A stretch of DNA of 64,000 nucleotides from Telopea speciosissima. Its lineage: Eukaryota > Streptophyta > Magnoliopsida > Proteales > Proteaceae. The stretch spans positions 10,551,568 through 10,615,567 of the forward strand of contig NC_057925.1 in the NCBI RefSeq assembly GCF_018873765.1, given 5' to 3'. The notes below the pieces were generated by a model. The model did not search any database, had not been told where the DNA came from, and saw only the letters and a program-made list of their open reading frames with translations. This document shows positions 44,266 through 56,980 of the stretch, piece by piece (the first letter of the stretch is position 1; each line of letters opens with the position of its first letter). Made by a program: the position numbers and the translations under genes.

Positions 44266-46727
44266 CTAACAAGAGCTCCAGATTCGATTTTTTTCTTCTT
44301 TTGGATTTACTTCTGGCTCTAGATTACAAGGTACAGAATCGGAAATAAATGGATGAATAGATCGAACAGAAGTACTCATTGGATTTTCAAGCTTCTTCAC
44401 TTTGGTTAGAACTCCACTGGTGCAATTGTACCAAATGTGCTTGTCAAAAGTCCTCACCAAAACACTGTCATTCATTGTGTCCATTGCCAATATACAATAC
44501 CGTCTACCCACAATCCGGTTTAGTGGTTCCAAGCTCAATCTGTATTTCTTTTTCCAGGATGTCTCTTTCAAGTAATCCTCCATCACCCATACCTCAATCC
44601 ATAAACATAGCTCCGGCGTTGACGTCAATTTTGGAGTGCATAACAGCCCAAGATGCCCCTCACAAATTACCAATTTTTTGTCAATTCGAGCTTCTACTTC
44701 ATTAGAAGGTTGCGATTGAGGTAACATGATAAACCTCCAATTCTCTTTGTCAACATCGAAAGCAAAAATTTGTTTTTGTTCACCCAAAAAGGTTAACCAG
44801 TGGAAAGAACCATGCAGAAAAACCTCTGGCTCCAAATCAAATAGAACAGAATAAGGCAACCTCTCATATTCCACATGAAACCTCCATGCCCAGTTCTTGG
44901 AATCAAATATCTCACAGTATTGTGTACCCCAATCCTTACTGCAATGTGAGAATCGAATGATCTTGTAATGCAATATTGGATTTGATTTCATTACCACTAT
45001 GGCCATTTTCTCACTGTAACAACCACTCACAGGGTTTGGAATTTTTGTCCACTGCCTTGTCAAAGGCTTGCACACATAGTACCTGATGAAATTGGATTAG
45101 TAAAAGTGTAAATATATAAACAATTAAGTAAATAATGAAAATGAAATTTTTATTTGCAAGTCACCAAAAAAAATTCATACTTACACTTTGAACATAAATT
45201 GTAATTGAACATCTTTACCCTAAAGAAAACAATATTGTAATTGGATACATGATTTACCTGAAGATCTATAGAAAAAGAATGACAGAAGGATAATTAATTT
45301 TTCGTAAACTGGAGAGAGATAAAGAGAAGATTTGTATTCTACTTCTACAAGGGAAACTGTTGTGGGAGTTTGGGTCGGTCAAGGCTGATATCGATTAGTT
45401 ACCAATCTGGATCAGTCAAAATCGGTCTGCATTGATAAATAATGAAAAAAAACAGAAAAAAAAGAAATCGGATTTTGTTGTATCAGTTTCCATATCGGTT
45501 ATTATCGATTAGATACTATAAAAAAATTATGAAAAATAAAAATAGATCGAAAAATCATGACTGATATCGATCCGATCTGGACCGATTCCATCCTGAGGTT
45601 ACAAGCCATTTTAGAATCGTAATGACGACCGATCTGATCCCAAGATTCAGGCGATCTGATCCCAGTAGACGGATCAATGGATATTGGGTATCGGTCTAGG
45701 CTGATATTGATCCAATCCACATGACTTTGACTGATTCGATCCGAGATTACGAACTATGTTAGGGACTTAACCAAAATTCTTCCTTCCAAATATTTAAAAA
45801 AAAGCGAAGTAGTGTTTTTTTTTGTCTCCTGCACTCCCATGTGTCACTCTCTCTCCTCAAAACAAGGGGGCAGAGATATCTTTTCATATAGGCCCCGTTT
45901 GTTTAGAGGGGACTTAGGTGGGGTAGGAGAAATGAGCTAGGAAAATACTGATGTGGTGCTTAGGTGGGGTAGGAGAAATGAGGTGGGAAAATGCTGATGT
46001 AGTTCTTCAAAATCCCACCCCAACCTCGCTTCAAAATCCCAACCTATCTCTAACCTCACTTACAAAAACAAAGGAATAACATTAATTGATTTATATGCTT
46101 ATTGACACTTCAAAATCCCATCGCTAAGCAATCCAAAGTCATAGCCGAAGCTTTCACTTCTGAACTCTACCCTCAAGCATAGGTTTAGTTGGATGGGCCT
46201 CTTTTATTTCGTTAGAAGGAAAGTTTATTTCTATTGCTGCATGTCGGATTACGACATCTCATTTTTTGGAACAAAAAAATCTTTGGACTTCTGACTACTT
46301 CTGATTGGGTTAGAGTATGCGGCCATTCATGGATTGAAGTTGAAAGAAGTTTGGTGTTCCAACAAAATGATCCCTGTTTTTCTTCCATCTCCAATCCATA
46401 CGCCTTGGTCATGGGAGCGTTTGGATCAACTTTTGAAGATAAACAATCTTTGTCATAATGCAATGTTTTCTTATATTACGAATCATTTTATTTTGGATGT
46501 ACATGGTTTCTAGTCTGGCCATCTAGGCTAGGAAAAACAATTATCCATATGTGCTTCTTGAATTTAATATAATTTTTTTTTCCAAACAAAAAAAAAAAAA
46601 ACCATGTGACTCCCATCTTCCCAATAATCCCATCAAAACTTCCCCTCTAAAAAACAAACGGGGGGCAATGGGAAAAAGAGAGAGATTCTTGGGAGTGCAA
46701 GCGTTCGCCACACTCCCAGTAGAGAGG

Positions 46728-46762
<35 letters not shown>

Positions 46763-47207
46763 AAAAAAGCAAAACTTAACGAATTAAGTAGCAATACCTG
46801 AAGTGAGTGCTGTGGTCGACTTTACTGACGCAGCAAACCAGACCTTGTGCCTGATGAGTAGAGGCTCTAATCCTAATGTCCATCTCCGGCATAAAATCGA
46901 GAGAAATCGATGACGAAGAGGATTCATTAATGGAACGGACAAAGCTGGCGTGAAATCTATTCTTGGTAAGATACTGAATGAGGTAACCAGAAACGGATTG
47001 TGTTCTTTGACAATGGAGGCGTCTGAATGTGGAGTCATATGTCAAAGTTTTCCAATCTCTGCAAACCCATCTACATTGCCGGAGAAGATCATCGAGAGCC
47101 ACATGAGTTAGAATCTCATAGAGGATTTCACCAGGTAATATTGTTGGTGATGAAGAAGATTGTGAGTTGCAGTTCTCGCCTTGTTCTTCTTCTCTTTGTT
47201 CCTTCAT
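44266..47207 (-). CDS. F-box protein A (two exons)
   Basis: Exons are complement(46798..47207) and complement(44266..45082), with a GT-AG intron (CAG/GTATTG donor, CATCAG/GTAC acceptor, phase 2). Joined, they make 408 residues in a single open frame. The N-terminal F-box reads LPGEILYEILTHVALDDLLRQCRWVCRDWKTLTYDSTF (about residues 22-66). Exon 2 encodes an F-box-associated domain beginning YYVCKPLTRQW, with NWAWRFHVEYERLPY, VFLHGSFHWLTFL, IFAFDVDKENWRFIMLP, LWIEVWVMEDY and YRLSLEPLNRI. Expected role: substrate receptor in an SCF ubiquitin ligase, binding SKP1 through the F-box. An upstream in-frame ATG (47243) exists; 47207 is preferred because copies B and C start at the equivalent MKE. Substrate unknown. 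Confidence 0.88.
45083..46797 (-). other. Intron of F-box gene A, swollen by transposons
   Basis: A 1715-bp intron. Near the acceptor it matches introns of B and C, but it lacks their SINE. 45355-45770 is a dispersed ATCGGT/GATATCGAT-rich repeat. 45826-46735 is a Mutator-type palindromic MITE (CACTCCCATGTGTC ... CCACACTCCC) split by a second element with ends GGCCCCGTTTGTTTAGAGGGG and CCCCTCTAAAAAACAAACGGGG. T-runs lie at 46731-46756. Confidence 0.6.
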
Positions 47208-48866
47208 CACTAGCGGTGAGTCAATCTTAAACCTAAAACCCATGAAGATTTGATTGCTCAGATCAATCTCAAAAACTGCTTTTCTAAATTTAGAAGTTTG
47301 GGAGGTTAAGTCGGTATGTTTTCTTGGAAGTTAAGTGGGTAGTTACACCCTTGTAGAAAGTGGAGAGGAAGTAATGGATTTAAAGCGTAACGAAAAGTAT
47401 CACCTTCTTCTGGAGTTGAGTTGTCTTTTGGGGTCAGCCAAGGACTCCGTATTTTTGTAGAACTTGGAGAGGAAGTAATGAATTAATGATAATATTCTAT
47501 TGGTAGCATAAATGAAATTAAACTAGATTTTCTGATCCGACTTGCCTCTCATAGAAACTTGGTGACTTTGTCTTGTCCAACCACTTGTCCAAAGGTGAGT
47601 CATGTTTTTTTTTTAATATTATTTTTAATACAATAAATATGTATAAATTAATAAAAAATTAGAAAAATATAAAAGCACTATGGGGAAACCAGAAAAATAA
47701 AGATTACATTGAGTTTATACCATTGAACAAGTGACGAGACTTGAGGGGACTTACTATTTTACTTGACTCAGTTTCTTAATGTGGTTTCATAAAAAAAAAA
47801 AAAAGTTTCTTAATGTGGTTTTATGGTTTAAAAAAAAAACAAATAAATTAGTGAAATCTATTGACACGGGTAAAAGTACTAAGTCTTATTTGACTCAAAT
47901 GATTTATGATCGAGCCTCATCATTTTTTACCCTGACCTAATCTATACATTTTTTGACCAAATTTTTTAAAATTTTGACTCGACTCAGATAACTCAGCCCA
48001 GTCAAAAGGCAGTTTTCCAACTTTGATTGGTAAAAAACTTTTTTTTTCTGGGACATGATCTATGGTAGATAGGGCTTGAAGAATCATGGATTGAACGAGA
48101 TTTTCCTTAATATCATGAACGCATTGAAACACCGAGGAAGGGCATTGGATCACCATTGAATTGCTTTATGACGCTAAATGAATGAGTAGTTAGACTCTTA
48201 CCCCTCAACACCCCCCCAAAAAAAAAGTGGTTCGATCTCTATGATATCATATTGAGTTCGGTATGAGTCTGACCTGGTCTAAGTCCGTTTTGGATCCAGA
48301 AGTTCCCTGACCATATAACTTTCCATTCTGAACCATAGTTAGTAAGTTCAGGAACGACAATAATACAGGAACAAATACATATGATAATTAAAAGGACTGT
48401 ACGATAATGACACTTTTCAAAAATCTGTCTCAATAAAATGCGTATGGCAATCGCTGGCCTAAAGAACCACAGTCACCGGAAGAAGAAGAGGAAAAAGAAT
48501 GGAGAAGATGAAGAACCACAGTCATTGCTGGGGTTTGGTATCCGTGAGAGAGGAACGAGGGTTTGGGGCTGGGGTTGGTAAGATGAAGAATCACATCCAT
48601 TAGATTGGTTTTAGAATTTAGATTGACTTAATTTATCTATTTTAAAAACTAAACGTATTTTACATATTTTATATGTGTATATACTTCAACCCTTAAAGTT
48701 CGCGTATTTATCCAACTCCGACAACTTATATGCAATACGATAAGTTTTTGAATTAAACATTTTGATCCACATATTATACACGTATAATACATGGATATAC
48801 TAACTATGGTCTGAACTCTAATTGTCATATATATTTTGAGCATAGATCGGAAAATATGGATTAAGG
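47208..48866. other. 5' flank of F-box gene A, no further gene
   Basis: 47208-47480 matches the 5' flank of gene C (61350-61520), including a GGAGAGGAAGTAATGGATT block, so it probably holds the promoter. The rest is AT-rich with no recognised feature. Confidence 0.45.
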
Positions 48867-49743
48867 TAGGGTTGTCAATTCTTGGCCTGACCCGATAGAC
48901 TCGCTGAGCCCGCCTGATTAAAGTCTGGCTCGGCCCGGTTCAATGATTAAACGTGTTGGGCTTAAGCTCGACACGTTTAATAATCGGGCGGTCTTGGTGT
49001 TAGGTCCTAGCTTGTAGAGCGTCCGACTGGATCGATCAATTCTAGGCCCGACCTAGCCTGCCTGTTTACAGACCGACCTAGCCTGACCCATTTAAGATTT
49101 CTTGAAATTCCCATTTTACCCTAAGTTACATTTTCTATTAATATCGGTATCAATATCAATATTGATGGGCCATATCAGGTAGGATTGGATCATTTTATTT
49201 ACTAAAATACTAATAGTTCTGTTTTATTTATTTATTTTTTAAACTATTTTATACTCATCTGGCCGACACAATACCACGAGTCCTTGAATCATGCACAAGT
49301 AGGAGTGGTTCTTGACCTGCTGAAACATACAAATTCTTATGTTTCTACTTAATATATGGAATTTATTGGTTACTTCTGAAGTGTGTTGGCTTATACTAAT
49401 TGGTTTAGTTGTGGGCTATAAGCATTTGGTTTCATTCCCTATACCCGTCCCTCTCCTTTTCCCTTTTAAGGAAAACATCTTTATTTTGGTATAGTTTAAA
49501 TTTATGTTTATATGACACATAAACATAAAAAGAAGTGTTTGATATGATTTATAATTTCTATTTCTCATTACAATAAATCGATATAAGCATATATTCATAA
49601 ATAGCTAGAGAGTTGTTTATGATTTATCACCATAAACTACTAATGTTTATTTAAGCGAGTACCATTACAGAACATGTGCAGAATTACTACTTATGTGTGG
49701 ATAAAATGGTAAAATTAACGAAAATCAAAATAAACCTCTCTTT

Positions 49744-49792
<49 letters not shown>

Positions 49793-50054
49793 CCCACCCC
49801 GTCCCCACCCTCTCTTAACATATATCATATTATATAATGGAAAAAAGTTCTTTGTGGGGGAGTGTACCCGCCCACGCCCGGACATAAAAAGAGGGAGGGA
49901 AATGACCGCCCTACTCTCATAAAAAGTGGAAATACCACCCCTGTTGATGCCACGTGCGCGTAGGGGCCATGCTCCCCCACAGTGAACATCTACACTTATA
50001 TTATATAATATGTACTATATGATATAGTATCTTAATATAAAATATAATATATAC

Positions 50055-50094
<40 letters not shown>

Positions 50095-50785
50095 ATTATA
50101 TTATATAATATAAAGAAAGGCTCTTGTTATATATATATGAATAATATAATAATAATATGGAGAAAAGAACAGTACTACTTGGTCTTGTGGCCCATGTGAC
50201 TCCTACGTCTAAACACAGAAGCACGCGAAAGTATCATACTACCCCATGGAAAGGAAGAAATCATGCCCAAGGCGATGCTTGCGTGTGCACGCCCATTGAA
50301 CAGCGTGTGTGTGCAAGTTCTAGAGGCCCAGATAGCGATCTCTTGCGCTAATAATATATTCTTCACTTAAGCATACCAAACATATTTTTCATTATAAAAT
50401 CTATTAAATCTAGTAGTAACCAAACAATTATTGTTTATAGCCCATAACCCATTATCATAATTGATTATTCATAAATAGGTCATAAATATAAATATAAACT
50501 ATGCCAAAAAGAGTCTTAAATTAAAGAGCAAAATAATTTATGAACATTTAATATATTAACCATTAAAGTATTGGAACAACCAATTTATTGACCTAGTTAA
50601 AGAACGTATAACAATTGAACAAGATTAAATATCACTAAGAATGAAATTAGTAGAACCCATTTAATAAATGGCCCGTTTAAAAACCGTTTAGAATTAAACA
50701 GGTCCCTACTGCTGTTAAGGCCTGGTAATCAACCGAGCACGACTGAGCCCAGTGCCCGACCGAGCCTGAGCGGTTGACACTCCTA
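48867..50785. mobile_element. hAT-type transposon relic, 1.9 kb, with nested insertions
   Basis: Terminal inverted repeats TAGGGTTGTCAA (left) and TTGACACTCCTA (right), flanked by near-identical 8-bp target-site duplications GATTAAGG (48859-48866) and GATGAAGG (50786-50793). GGCCCGG-rich and GAGCCTGAGC-rich subterminal regions are typical of this group. Inside are a (CT)n microsatellite (49749-49788), a 150-bp MITE-like unit (49855-49985, relative at 58740-58880) and a (TA)n tract at about 50058-50088. No transposase. Confidence 0.72.
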
Positions 50786-50793
50786 GATGAAGG

Positions 50794-51061
50794 GGTGGGG
50801 GTAAGAGGGAGGGGGTCAAGTGCAAGAGCTATATATAAAAATGGCTGAAGAATCAAGGGTACTATTGATAAGTGGAGAAGCCATTTCAGTCTTAAGGTAG
50901 AGCTAGATCAAAAACTGAAAGTGGTCTCTTATATGTATTACATCGAAGAAGATCTCGCTAACAAGAGATAGCCTTTCTCAAATATAACCCAATTCATCAA
51001 AAGAAAGTTGCAGCAATCAGTTACTAATTTATACCCAGCAGCACCTCTAGATTATTTTCCT
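50794..51061 (-). other. 3' flank of F-box pseudogene B
   Basis: Similar to 44150-44265 downstream of gene A. Likely former 3' UTR. Confidence 0.5.
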
Positions 51062-52106
51062 TTATTCTATTGGATTCTCTTCTGGCCCTAGATTACAAGG
51101 TACATAATCGGAAATAAATTGATGAATAAAACAACAATCTTGAAAATTAGTTGATTTTTCAAGGTTCATCACTTTGGTTGGAAGACCACTACTGCAACTG
51201 TACCAAATCAACTTGTCAGAATTCGTCACCAAAATACTTTTCATTGTGTCCATTCCCAATATTGAAGAATACCATGGACCCACATTCCCGTTTGGTCGAT
51301 CCAAGCTCAACCTGTATTTCTTTTTCCATGTCGTCTCTGCTTTCAAGTAATCCTCCATCACCCAAACCTCAATCCATGACCAAAATTCATCCATCTCGTT
51401 AAGTTGAGGAGTACATATCAGCCCAAGATGCCCATCACAATTTACTAAAATCTTGTCAATTCCAAGCTCACAATTCACCTCCTCTTGTGATTGAGGAGGC
51501 GACATGATAAACCTCCAATTCTCTTTATAAAGATCGAAAGCAAATATTGGTTTTTGTTTATCAAAGTCGGTTAACCAGTGAAAAGAACCATGCAAAAAAC
51601 ACCTCCGACTTCAAATCAAAGTGAACGTAATATGGCAACCTCCGAAATTCCGAATGCCTCCTCCATGCCCAGTTCTTAGAATCAAATATCGCATATCCCT
51701 CACAGATTGAGAATCGAACACCTAGAACGTTAAAAAGGGCGTATCAAGTGCACAAGGCTCCTGCCACTGCGGAATCTATGAAAATTAACGATACGTACTA
51801 CTTTCATAGAGAGACTGGTTTCTAGGCTCATCCGTCGAACCTGTGACCACTTGGTCACAATGGAACAATCTGTGCCGTTACACCAAGACCCACCCTCTAA
51901 ACAATAAGAGACCTAGAACATAAATTGTAGTAATTGAACATTCTTTAACCAAAAGAGATAAAATTAATAAAAGAAGCAATTAATACCTCTTTAGGCGCCT
52001 GATATGATCGCCTTTGCCTTTAATCATACAGCAAACCAGACCTTGTGCGTGATAAGAAGAGGTACATATCCAAGGGTCTATCTCTGGCATAAAATCGAAA
52101 GAAATC

Positions 52107-52137
<31 letters not shown>

Positions 52138-52420
52138 CAATGGAGCGGGCAAAAGTGATGTGGTAACTATTCTTGGAAACATACTGAATGAAGTAACCAG
52201 AAACTGGTTGTATCCTCAGACAATGGAGGCGTCTGAATGTGGAGTCATATGTCAAAGCTTTCCAATCTTTACAAACCCATCTGCATCGGTGAAGAAGATC
52301 ATCGAGATCTACATAAGTTAAAATCTCATATAGGATTTCACCAGGTAATATTATTGTTGGTGAAGAAGATTGTGAGTTGCAGTTCTCTCCTTCTTCTTCT
52401 TCTCCTCCTTTTTCCTTCAT
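51062..52420 (-). pseudogene. F-box protein B, broken
   Basis: Exon 1, complement(51987..52420), is intact: MKEKGGEEEEGENCNS, F-box LPGEILYEILTYVDLDDLLHRCRWVCKDWKALTYDSTF, and a poly-Ser run encoded by a (GAT)n repeat. The start of exon 2 is missing: homology begins abruptly at VRFSICEGYAIFDSKNWAW (about 51725), next to a SINE, so the acceptor and the first 45 or so residues are deleted. One extra T near 51597 then shifts the frame before HGSFHWL. From there to 51062 the F-box-associated domain is open (FAFDLYKENWRFIM, SWIEVWVMEDYLKAETTWKKKYRLSL). It could make only an F-box fragment. Confidence 0.87.
51748..51891 (-). mobile_element. Au-like SINE in the intron remnant of gene B
   Basis: On minus: GGGTCTTGGTGTAACGG (box A region), a CCATTGTGACCAAGTGGTCA stretch, ACAGGTTCGACGG (box B), AACCAGTCTCTC and a 3' end GGAGCCTTGTGCACTT. 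This matches the layout of the plant Au SINE family. The same SINE sits at the same place in gene C. Confidence 0.8.
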
Positions 52421-52676
52421 TACTAACTAAAGAGTTGGAAGAGAGGTAACGAGTGGCAGGCAATATTTACGTTGGTTCGGTTCCTAGAACCTAGGTCCAC
52501 CCAACAGACTATTTCATTTACTGACTTGGAATAGCCATTATCCTTCCCTTTATTAGAGATGAATTCGGAGAGGTTATGGTAATTAGGGATTTACAGGAAA
52601 ATTTACAGCTATTTGTTTCCTTATTCTTAGTGATGTCATCCGTATCTCTTGGTGAGGAAGTAATGGATTAGTGATA
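52421..52676. other. 5' flank of gene B with an LTR-like insert
   Basis: About 52453-52640 (TACGTTGGTTCGGTTCCTAG ... CTTATTCTTAGTGATG) is absent from the flanks of A and C and resembles an LTR fragment. The AGGAAGTAATGGATTAGTGATA block resumes the shared flank. Confidence 0.45.
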
Positions 52677-53232
52677 CTCAGGGTGCAAGTTTGGTCTTGT
52701 CGGCCCGAACCTGCCCTGGTCAGCCCTGAGCCTAAACAGGACCTGGGTTGAGATATTTGGCCCTGAGGGCGGGTCAGGGCTGGAAATTTCTGACCCTGAG
52801 TCAGGGTCGGGTTGGGTTAGGGTTGAGGCTTCAAGCTAAGCTTGGCCCGGCCCGGCCCGGCCCAACCCTGATTTAAGTTATATTATAAAATATATATTGA
52901 TATAATATATACATTATAAACTTTAAATGTCACCTACATTTTTTTTATATAATATATTATATATGAAGACAATAACTGATATAATACATTTTATTATAAT
53001 GTTATTCTATGTAAAATTGATCTCCCCGGCCCATTCCAGCCCATGCATTTCTTTCCCCTTCCCCATGATCAGGGCCAATCAGGGTCAGCCCAGCCCGACC
53101 CTGAGGGCGGGTTAAGGTTGGATTTTTCTGGCCCTCAGTTAGGGTCGGGTCGGGTCTGGGCCCAGCTAAGGGGACTTAGGGTTGGGCTAGGGTTTTGTAA
53201 AGCTCGGCCCAACCCGACCCTGTTGCAGCCCT
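52677..53232. mobile_element. Non-autonomous hAT (MITE), about 556 bp
   Basis: Starts CTCAGGGTGCAAG and ends TTGCAGCCCT, imperfect inverted repeats. It is flanked by TAGTGATA (52669-52676) and AAGTGATA (53233-53240). Gene C's flank shows the unoccupied site (GGATTAGTGATAATATTC at about 61510). Subterminal GGCCCGG and AACCCGACCC repeats are typical of hAT MITEs. No transposase. Confidence 0.75.
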
Positions 53233-53240
53233 AAGTGATA

Positions 53241-53700
53241 GTATTCTAATAGTGATGAAAAGCATCATCTACCATCGAATTTAGATATGCAAATTCACCT
53301 CCCTAACGAGAGGTTAAGATTTTGCCATAAAAATTTGAGCGATTCAAAATTTTGGAAATATACCAACAACTGCATGCCTAGCTCAGTTGCGAGTTCGAAT
53401 CTCCTGCCTAGTACCTTACCCGCTTCCCGGTTCGATCCCCCTCTATACAAAAAAAAAATATATAAAACTTCCAATTCCCCCAAAAATAAAAAATGGATAA
53501 ATGAGTTTTTGCAGGATTCTACTAGTAGAAGATCCCCTTTTTTTTTTTTTTAATAAAAGTGGTAAATAGGGTTTGAAGAATCATGGATTGAACAAGATTC
53601 TCTTCAACATCATGATTCATGAACGTGTGTAGAGCTCTACTGTATCATTATTGGGTTGGGTTTGAGTGATCTGGTCCAATTCCATTTTGGTTCCAGAAGG
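53241..53700. other. Shared F-box 5' flank with a tRNA-like SINE fragment
   Basis: Homologous to 61530-61745 upstream of gene C, except for an insertion at about 53359-53490. The insert contains CCTAGCTCAGTTGCGAGTTC and CCCGGTTCGATCCCC, resembling tRNA A and B boxes, followed by an A-run. Probably a SINE and not a tRNA gene, because no cloverleaf can be drawn. Confidence 0.4.
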
Positions 53701-53930
53701 TCTTAAAGTAGGTAACTTTCTAAATTGTGATTTCCTAGAAGGCTTTGCTATCCAAAATGGCATGGAGACTCTATAGTGACCCAATGTTTCACTTGGAACA
53801 ATTCTTGAAATCAATTTTACTTTCCAAGTTGTGATTTCCTAGAAGCAATACTGGGAAATTCCCCATCATGGACCTAGAGAAGCATCATCGAGGAAAGAAG
53901 GGTTCCTTCGGAAAATTGGATAGACGAATT
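53701..53930 (+). pseudogene. LINE RT fragment, copy upstream of gene B
   Basis: Degenerate plus-strand copy of 61790-62042 (TTTGCTATCCAAAATGGCATGG..., GGAAATTCCCCATCATGG). It is interrupted by LTR sequence at the same point (TGTAACA at 53931). Confidence 0.55.
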
Positions 53931-56060
53931 TGTAACACCTCGATTTTTCCTAGAAATCTTCAGACATGTTTTTCATCATCGTCAAGTGTTGATCGTTTCG
54001 ATCCCCGACTAAACCCTAAGATTTAGTATTTTTCACCCGAAGATAATTTTATTTAGAAACCGGTGATTTTCTCATTTGAAAATGTGTTAGGTGATGGATA
54101 GCATACAACAATTTAGTTTTGAGAATTTAATAAAATATATTTTGGTTATATAAAGGGAAGAGACTTCTCTACCCGAGCACCCTGCCCGAGCGGGGGTCAG
54201 GCGGTACTTTCCACCCATCTTGTATGCTGAGCAAAGTTGGACGCACAGAAGTACTGCCCGCCTTGGAAGTAAAGGAGTTGGATCCTATAGATAAGAGGTC
54301 CCATGTTCAAGCTCCATCAATAGCATTTTATGTAAAAGAATTTTAAAATATTTTATTTATCACCTATAAGTGGGACCACCTGATGATGTGGATGACACGT
54401 GTCATCGTAGGAGGTAAGGATAAATAAGAAAATAAAAATGCATGAAATGTGATTGGGACATGTGTCATCCTAGGTGGAATGTGAATGGATACCACATGGA
54501 GGGGAGGAAGTGATATGGATGCTTATGTGGCAGTGGGGCTACCACTTGTAAGAATAGATTCCAAATGGAGGGTGGATATCATTGGTTGGTATACATGGTA
54601 AAAAGAGGGTGAATCAAAGGATATTAAGGTAAACTCACCTTAGTCAACTTGGTTGTATGGAAATTAATGGGTTAAGGCTAGGACTGTAATATTGGGAAGG
54701 AAGGGTACCATAGTCAAACTAAGTCCATGTGCATGGATTGGTCTAGGAGGGAGGTGACCAAGGGTAAGAGTAGAATTTCACCTAAAAAAAAAGGGTACAA
54801 TACCTCAGCCGATTGAGTCGATATCCTATCTTTCTCTTTTGATTGCTGATTTTTAGGAAAGTAAGAGTAAATGGAGAATGGAAGCCGAACTTGGGAAGAA
54901 AGAGAAAAGAGAGAAGAGAAAAATGATTTTGTGAGAGACGAGGATGGAGGAAAATCGTGCAGATGAGAAGAAACGTTTGATAGGAGATTTTCAAGGAGTT
55001 GAAGGGTCAAGCTCAAAGTGGGATTTTGAATCTTCAAAAGGAAGATTTTCTTTTACTGATTTTGGGGATTTATTTTTATGAAAATTACTCCATTTTTGGG
55101 GTTGGGATTTAAAAGAAAGGAGAGAGAGAGATAGAAAGAAACTAGGTGAGGGGAGAAGGAACTGGGAGAGTGATAGGGAGAGAGTGAAAGAAGGAAAGAC
55201 AGAGGAGAGAAACAAGTAGAGATGAGTGTGGCTTCACATCATAGGTACGAAGTGACATTTGCCAGTTTTTCTCATTCCCTCGTCGGTTTACCCATAATGT
55301 AATTTTAGAGGTTATAATCCAAGAATAATGATCTCAACGATCTTATTGGTAAGCTTACCTTTTGTACCACTGTGTCTCACATTTGGTGAGAGTGGAATTT
55401 CAGGTTATTTCACATGTCAAGATTGAGGACTCGCATGATTTGTGATATTAAAGTGGACGTGTTTGATTTATGTTGTACTATCTCTTTCTCATAGACGAGT
55501 GCCTATCAATTCTTTTTGTTAGCTGATTTGTGGGGTATGCAGATATCTTGATTTTATTTGGTTTTGTTTCGTGTTGGTGTGATCTCAACTCCTTGTATGC
55601 CAGAGTTGAGGCTGCCCTCCCTTTGGGTTTTTGGCTTCGGCCTATCTCTTGTATATTTTCACTTTTCTCTTCTTTTTATAAATTGATATTACCTATCAAA
55701 AAAAAAAATAAATAAATAAATAAATAAATAAAAGAGAAGTGAGAGAGGGAGACAGAGAGACCGACAGTGAGAGAGAGAGAGGGTCTGACAAGGAGGCCGA
55801 GCAGGCGAGCACCCCCTCCCTTGTGCATGTGTGTGTTTGGGAGCCACATAGACTGCTGATGTGGCTTTTGTCCACTGTTTTACAAAAACAGAAAAAGAAA
55901 AAAAGAAAATGGAAGGTGAAAAAAATTTGAAAATTAGAGGTTGAACAAGATAAATGATTTTTAGGGTCTAAGCATAGATCTTATGGATTTGGCCTAAATC
56001 TTTATGGGCCTAATTTAAAACACTTGATCGACCTAATTCTAAGTAATGATATGCTACAGA
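53931..56060. mobile_element. Gypsy-type LTR sequence, degenerate, with nested inserts
   Basis: Begins TGTAACACCTCGATTTTTCC, a common gypsy LTR start. A shortened relative lies at 62043-62510, and the two match again at AAAACACTTGATCGACCTAATTC (56014 and 62460). Its right boundary is not clear. No coding sequence. A LINE tail lies inside (55490-55705) and a (GA)n-rich stretch lies at 55740-55790. Confidence 0.5.
55490..55730 (+). mobile_element. 5'-truncated LINE 3' tail
   Basis: TTGGGTTTTTGGCTTCGGCC, a TTGTATATTTTC stretch and AAATTGATATTACCTATC followed by a long A-rich (AAAT)n tail match typical plant LINE 3' ends. No ORF survives. Confidence 0.6.
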
Positions 56061-56980
56061 TTTTTGTGCTTCATAAATTATTTTGCTCAAATGAGATTTA
56101 ACATACCTAAATTAATGAACTAGCATATACAAGTGAACGAATTTCACAATCTAAACCCATATGAGATCCTAATGTGACCTACCAAGAAAGTAATAATGAT
56201 ATGAAAACACAACATGGACCTTATTAGAGCCTAATATGAATAATGACTTAATTTAATAAAATAAAAGTATAGATAATCATAATTACAGATAAAGGGGTTT
56301 GTTTCGGTACTTAAAATAAATGATCATTGATTGAATAAATTAAATAGATGAGCAAAGTAATATTAAATTCAAATTTTAATGTTAGTATATTTGATGATGG
56401 AACTTAAGATTTGATTAAAGTTAATAAATCAAGTAGAAGGAAGGTTAATTCGATTAACTGGTTACCTGGACATTAAAATGAATAAATCTATGTAGTGATA
56501 CATATACTAAATAAATGACTCTAAAAGTTAAAAGAAAAGTGAGGATCCTAAATCCTAATATAACTTTAGGACTTAAAATAATATCTAAGGTTAGGTATAT
56601 GTGAATAATTTTAATAAGAACAAATAATTTACTGACTCTAACAATTAAATAATTACATAAGGACTTTGAACCTAAGGAACTTAATAGAAGGATCATGAGC
56701 AATAAAAGGATTTACAAGCTAGAATGAAATCCTAAACTAAAAGGATACGCAGCGCAATTCGAAATTCAAGGACACAAGCAAGAGGGAGTTCTTCCAGCTT
56801 CTTTCAAGCACAGATTGTATTGTGAGTGTAAATATTGTTTACTTTATGAATTTCCTATGTTAAATGTATGTACTTGATATGGAGATGATTTTACTTTATG
56901 TTCATTATAAAATGTAAATGCATGTATCGATGATGGGATTATATGATGATTTCGTTATTATGGAGAGTATGATATTCATG
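56061..56980. other. AT-rich intergenic, no feature recognised
   Basis: Scattered short frames only (for example 56454-56702), with no domain or repeat signature. Confidence 0.4.

Noticed and set aside
45355..45770. Possible DNA transposon rich in ATCGGT motifs in the intron of gene A
   Set aside because: No convincing terminal inverted repeats or target-site duplication could be drawn. It is noted only as a dispersed repeat.
52110..52140. (GAT)n array as a possible regulatory repeat or CRISPR-like array
   Set aside because: It encodes the poly-Ser run in exon 1 of F-box gene B. There are no spacers and no repeat-spacer structure. No CRISPR array occurs in the window.
53373..53445. Possible tRNA gene (A- and B-box-like motifs)
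   Set aside because: No acceptor or anticodon stem can be formed and the stretch is followed by an A-run. Better explained as a SINE fragment.
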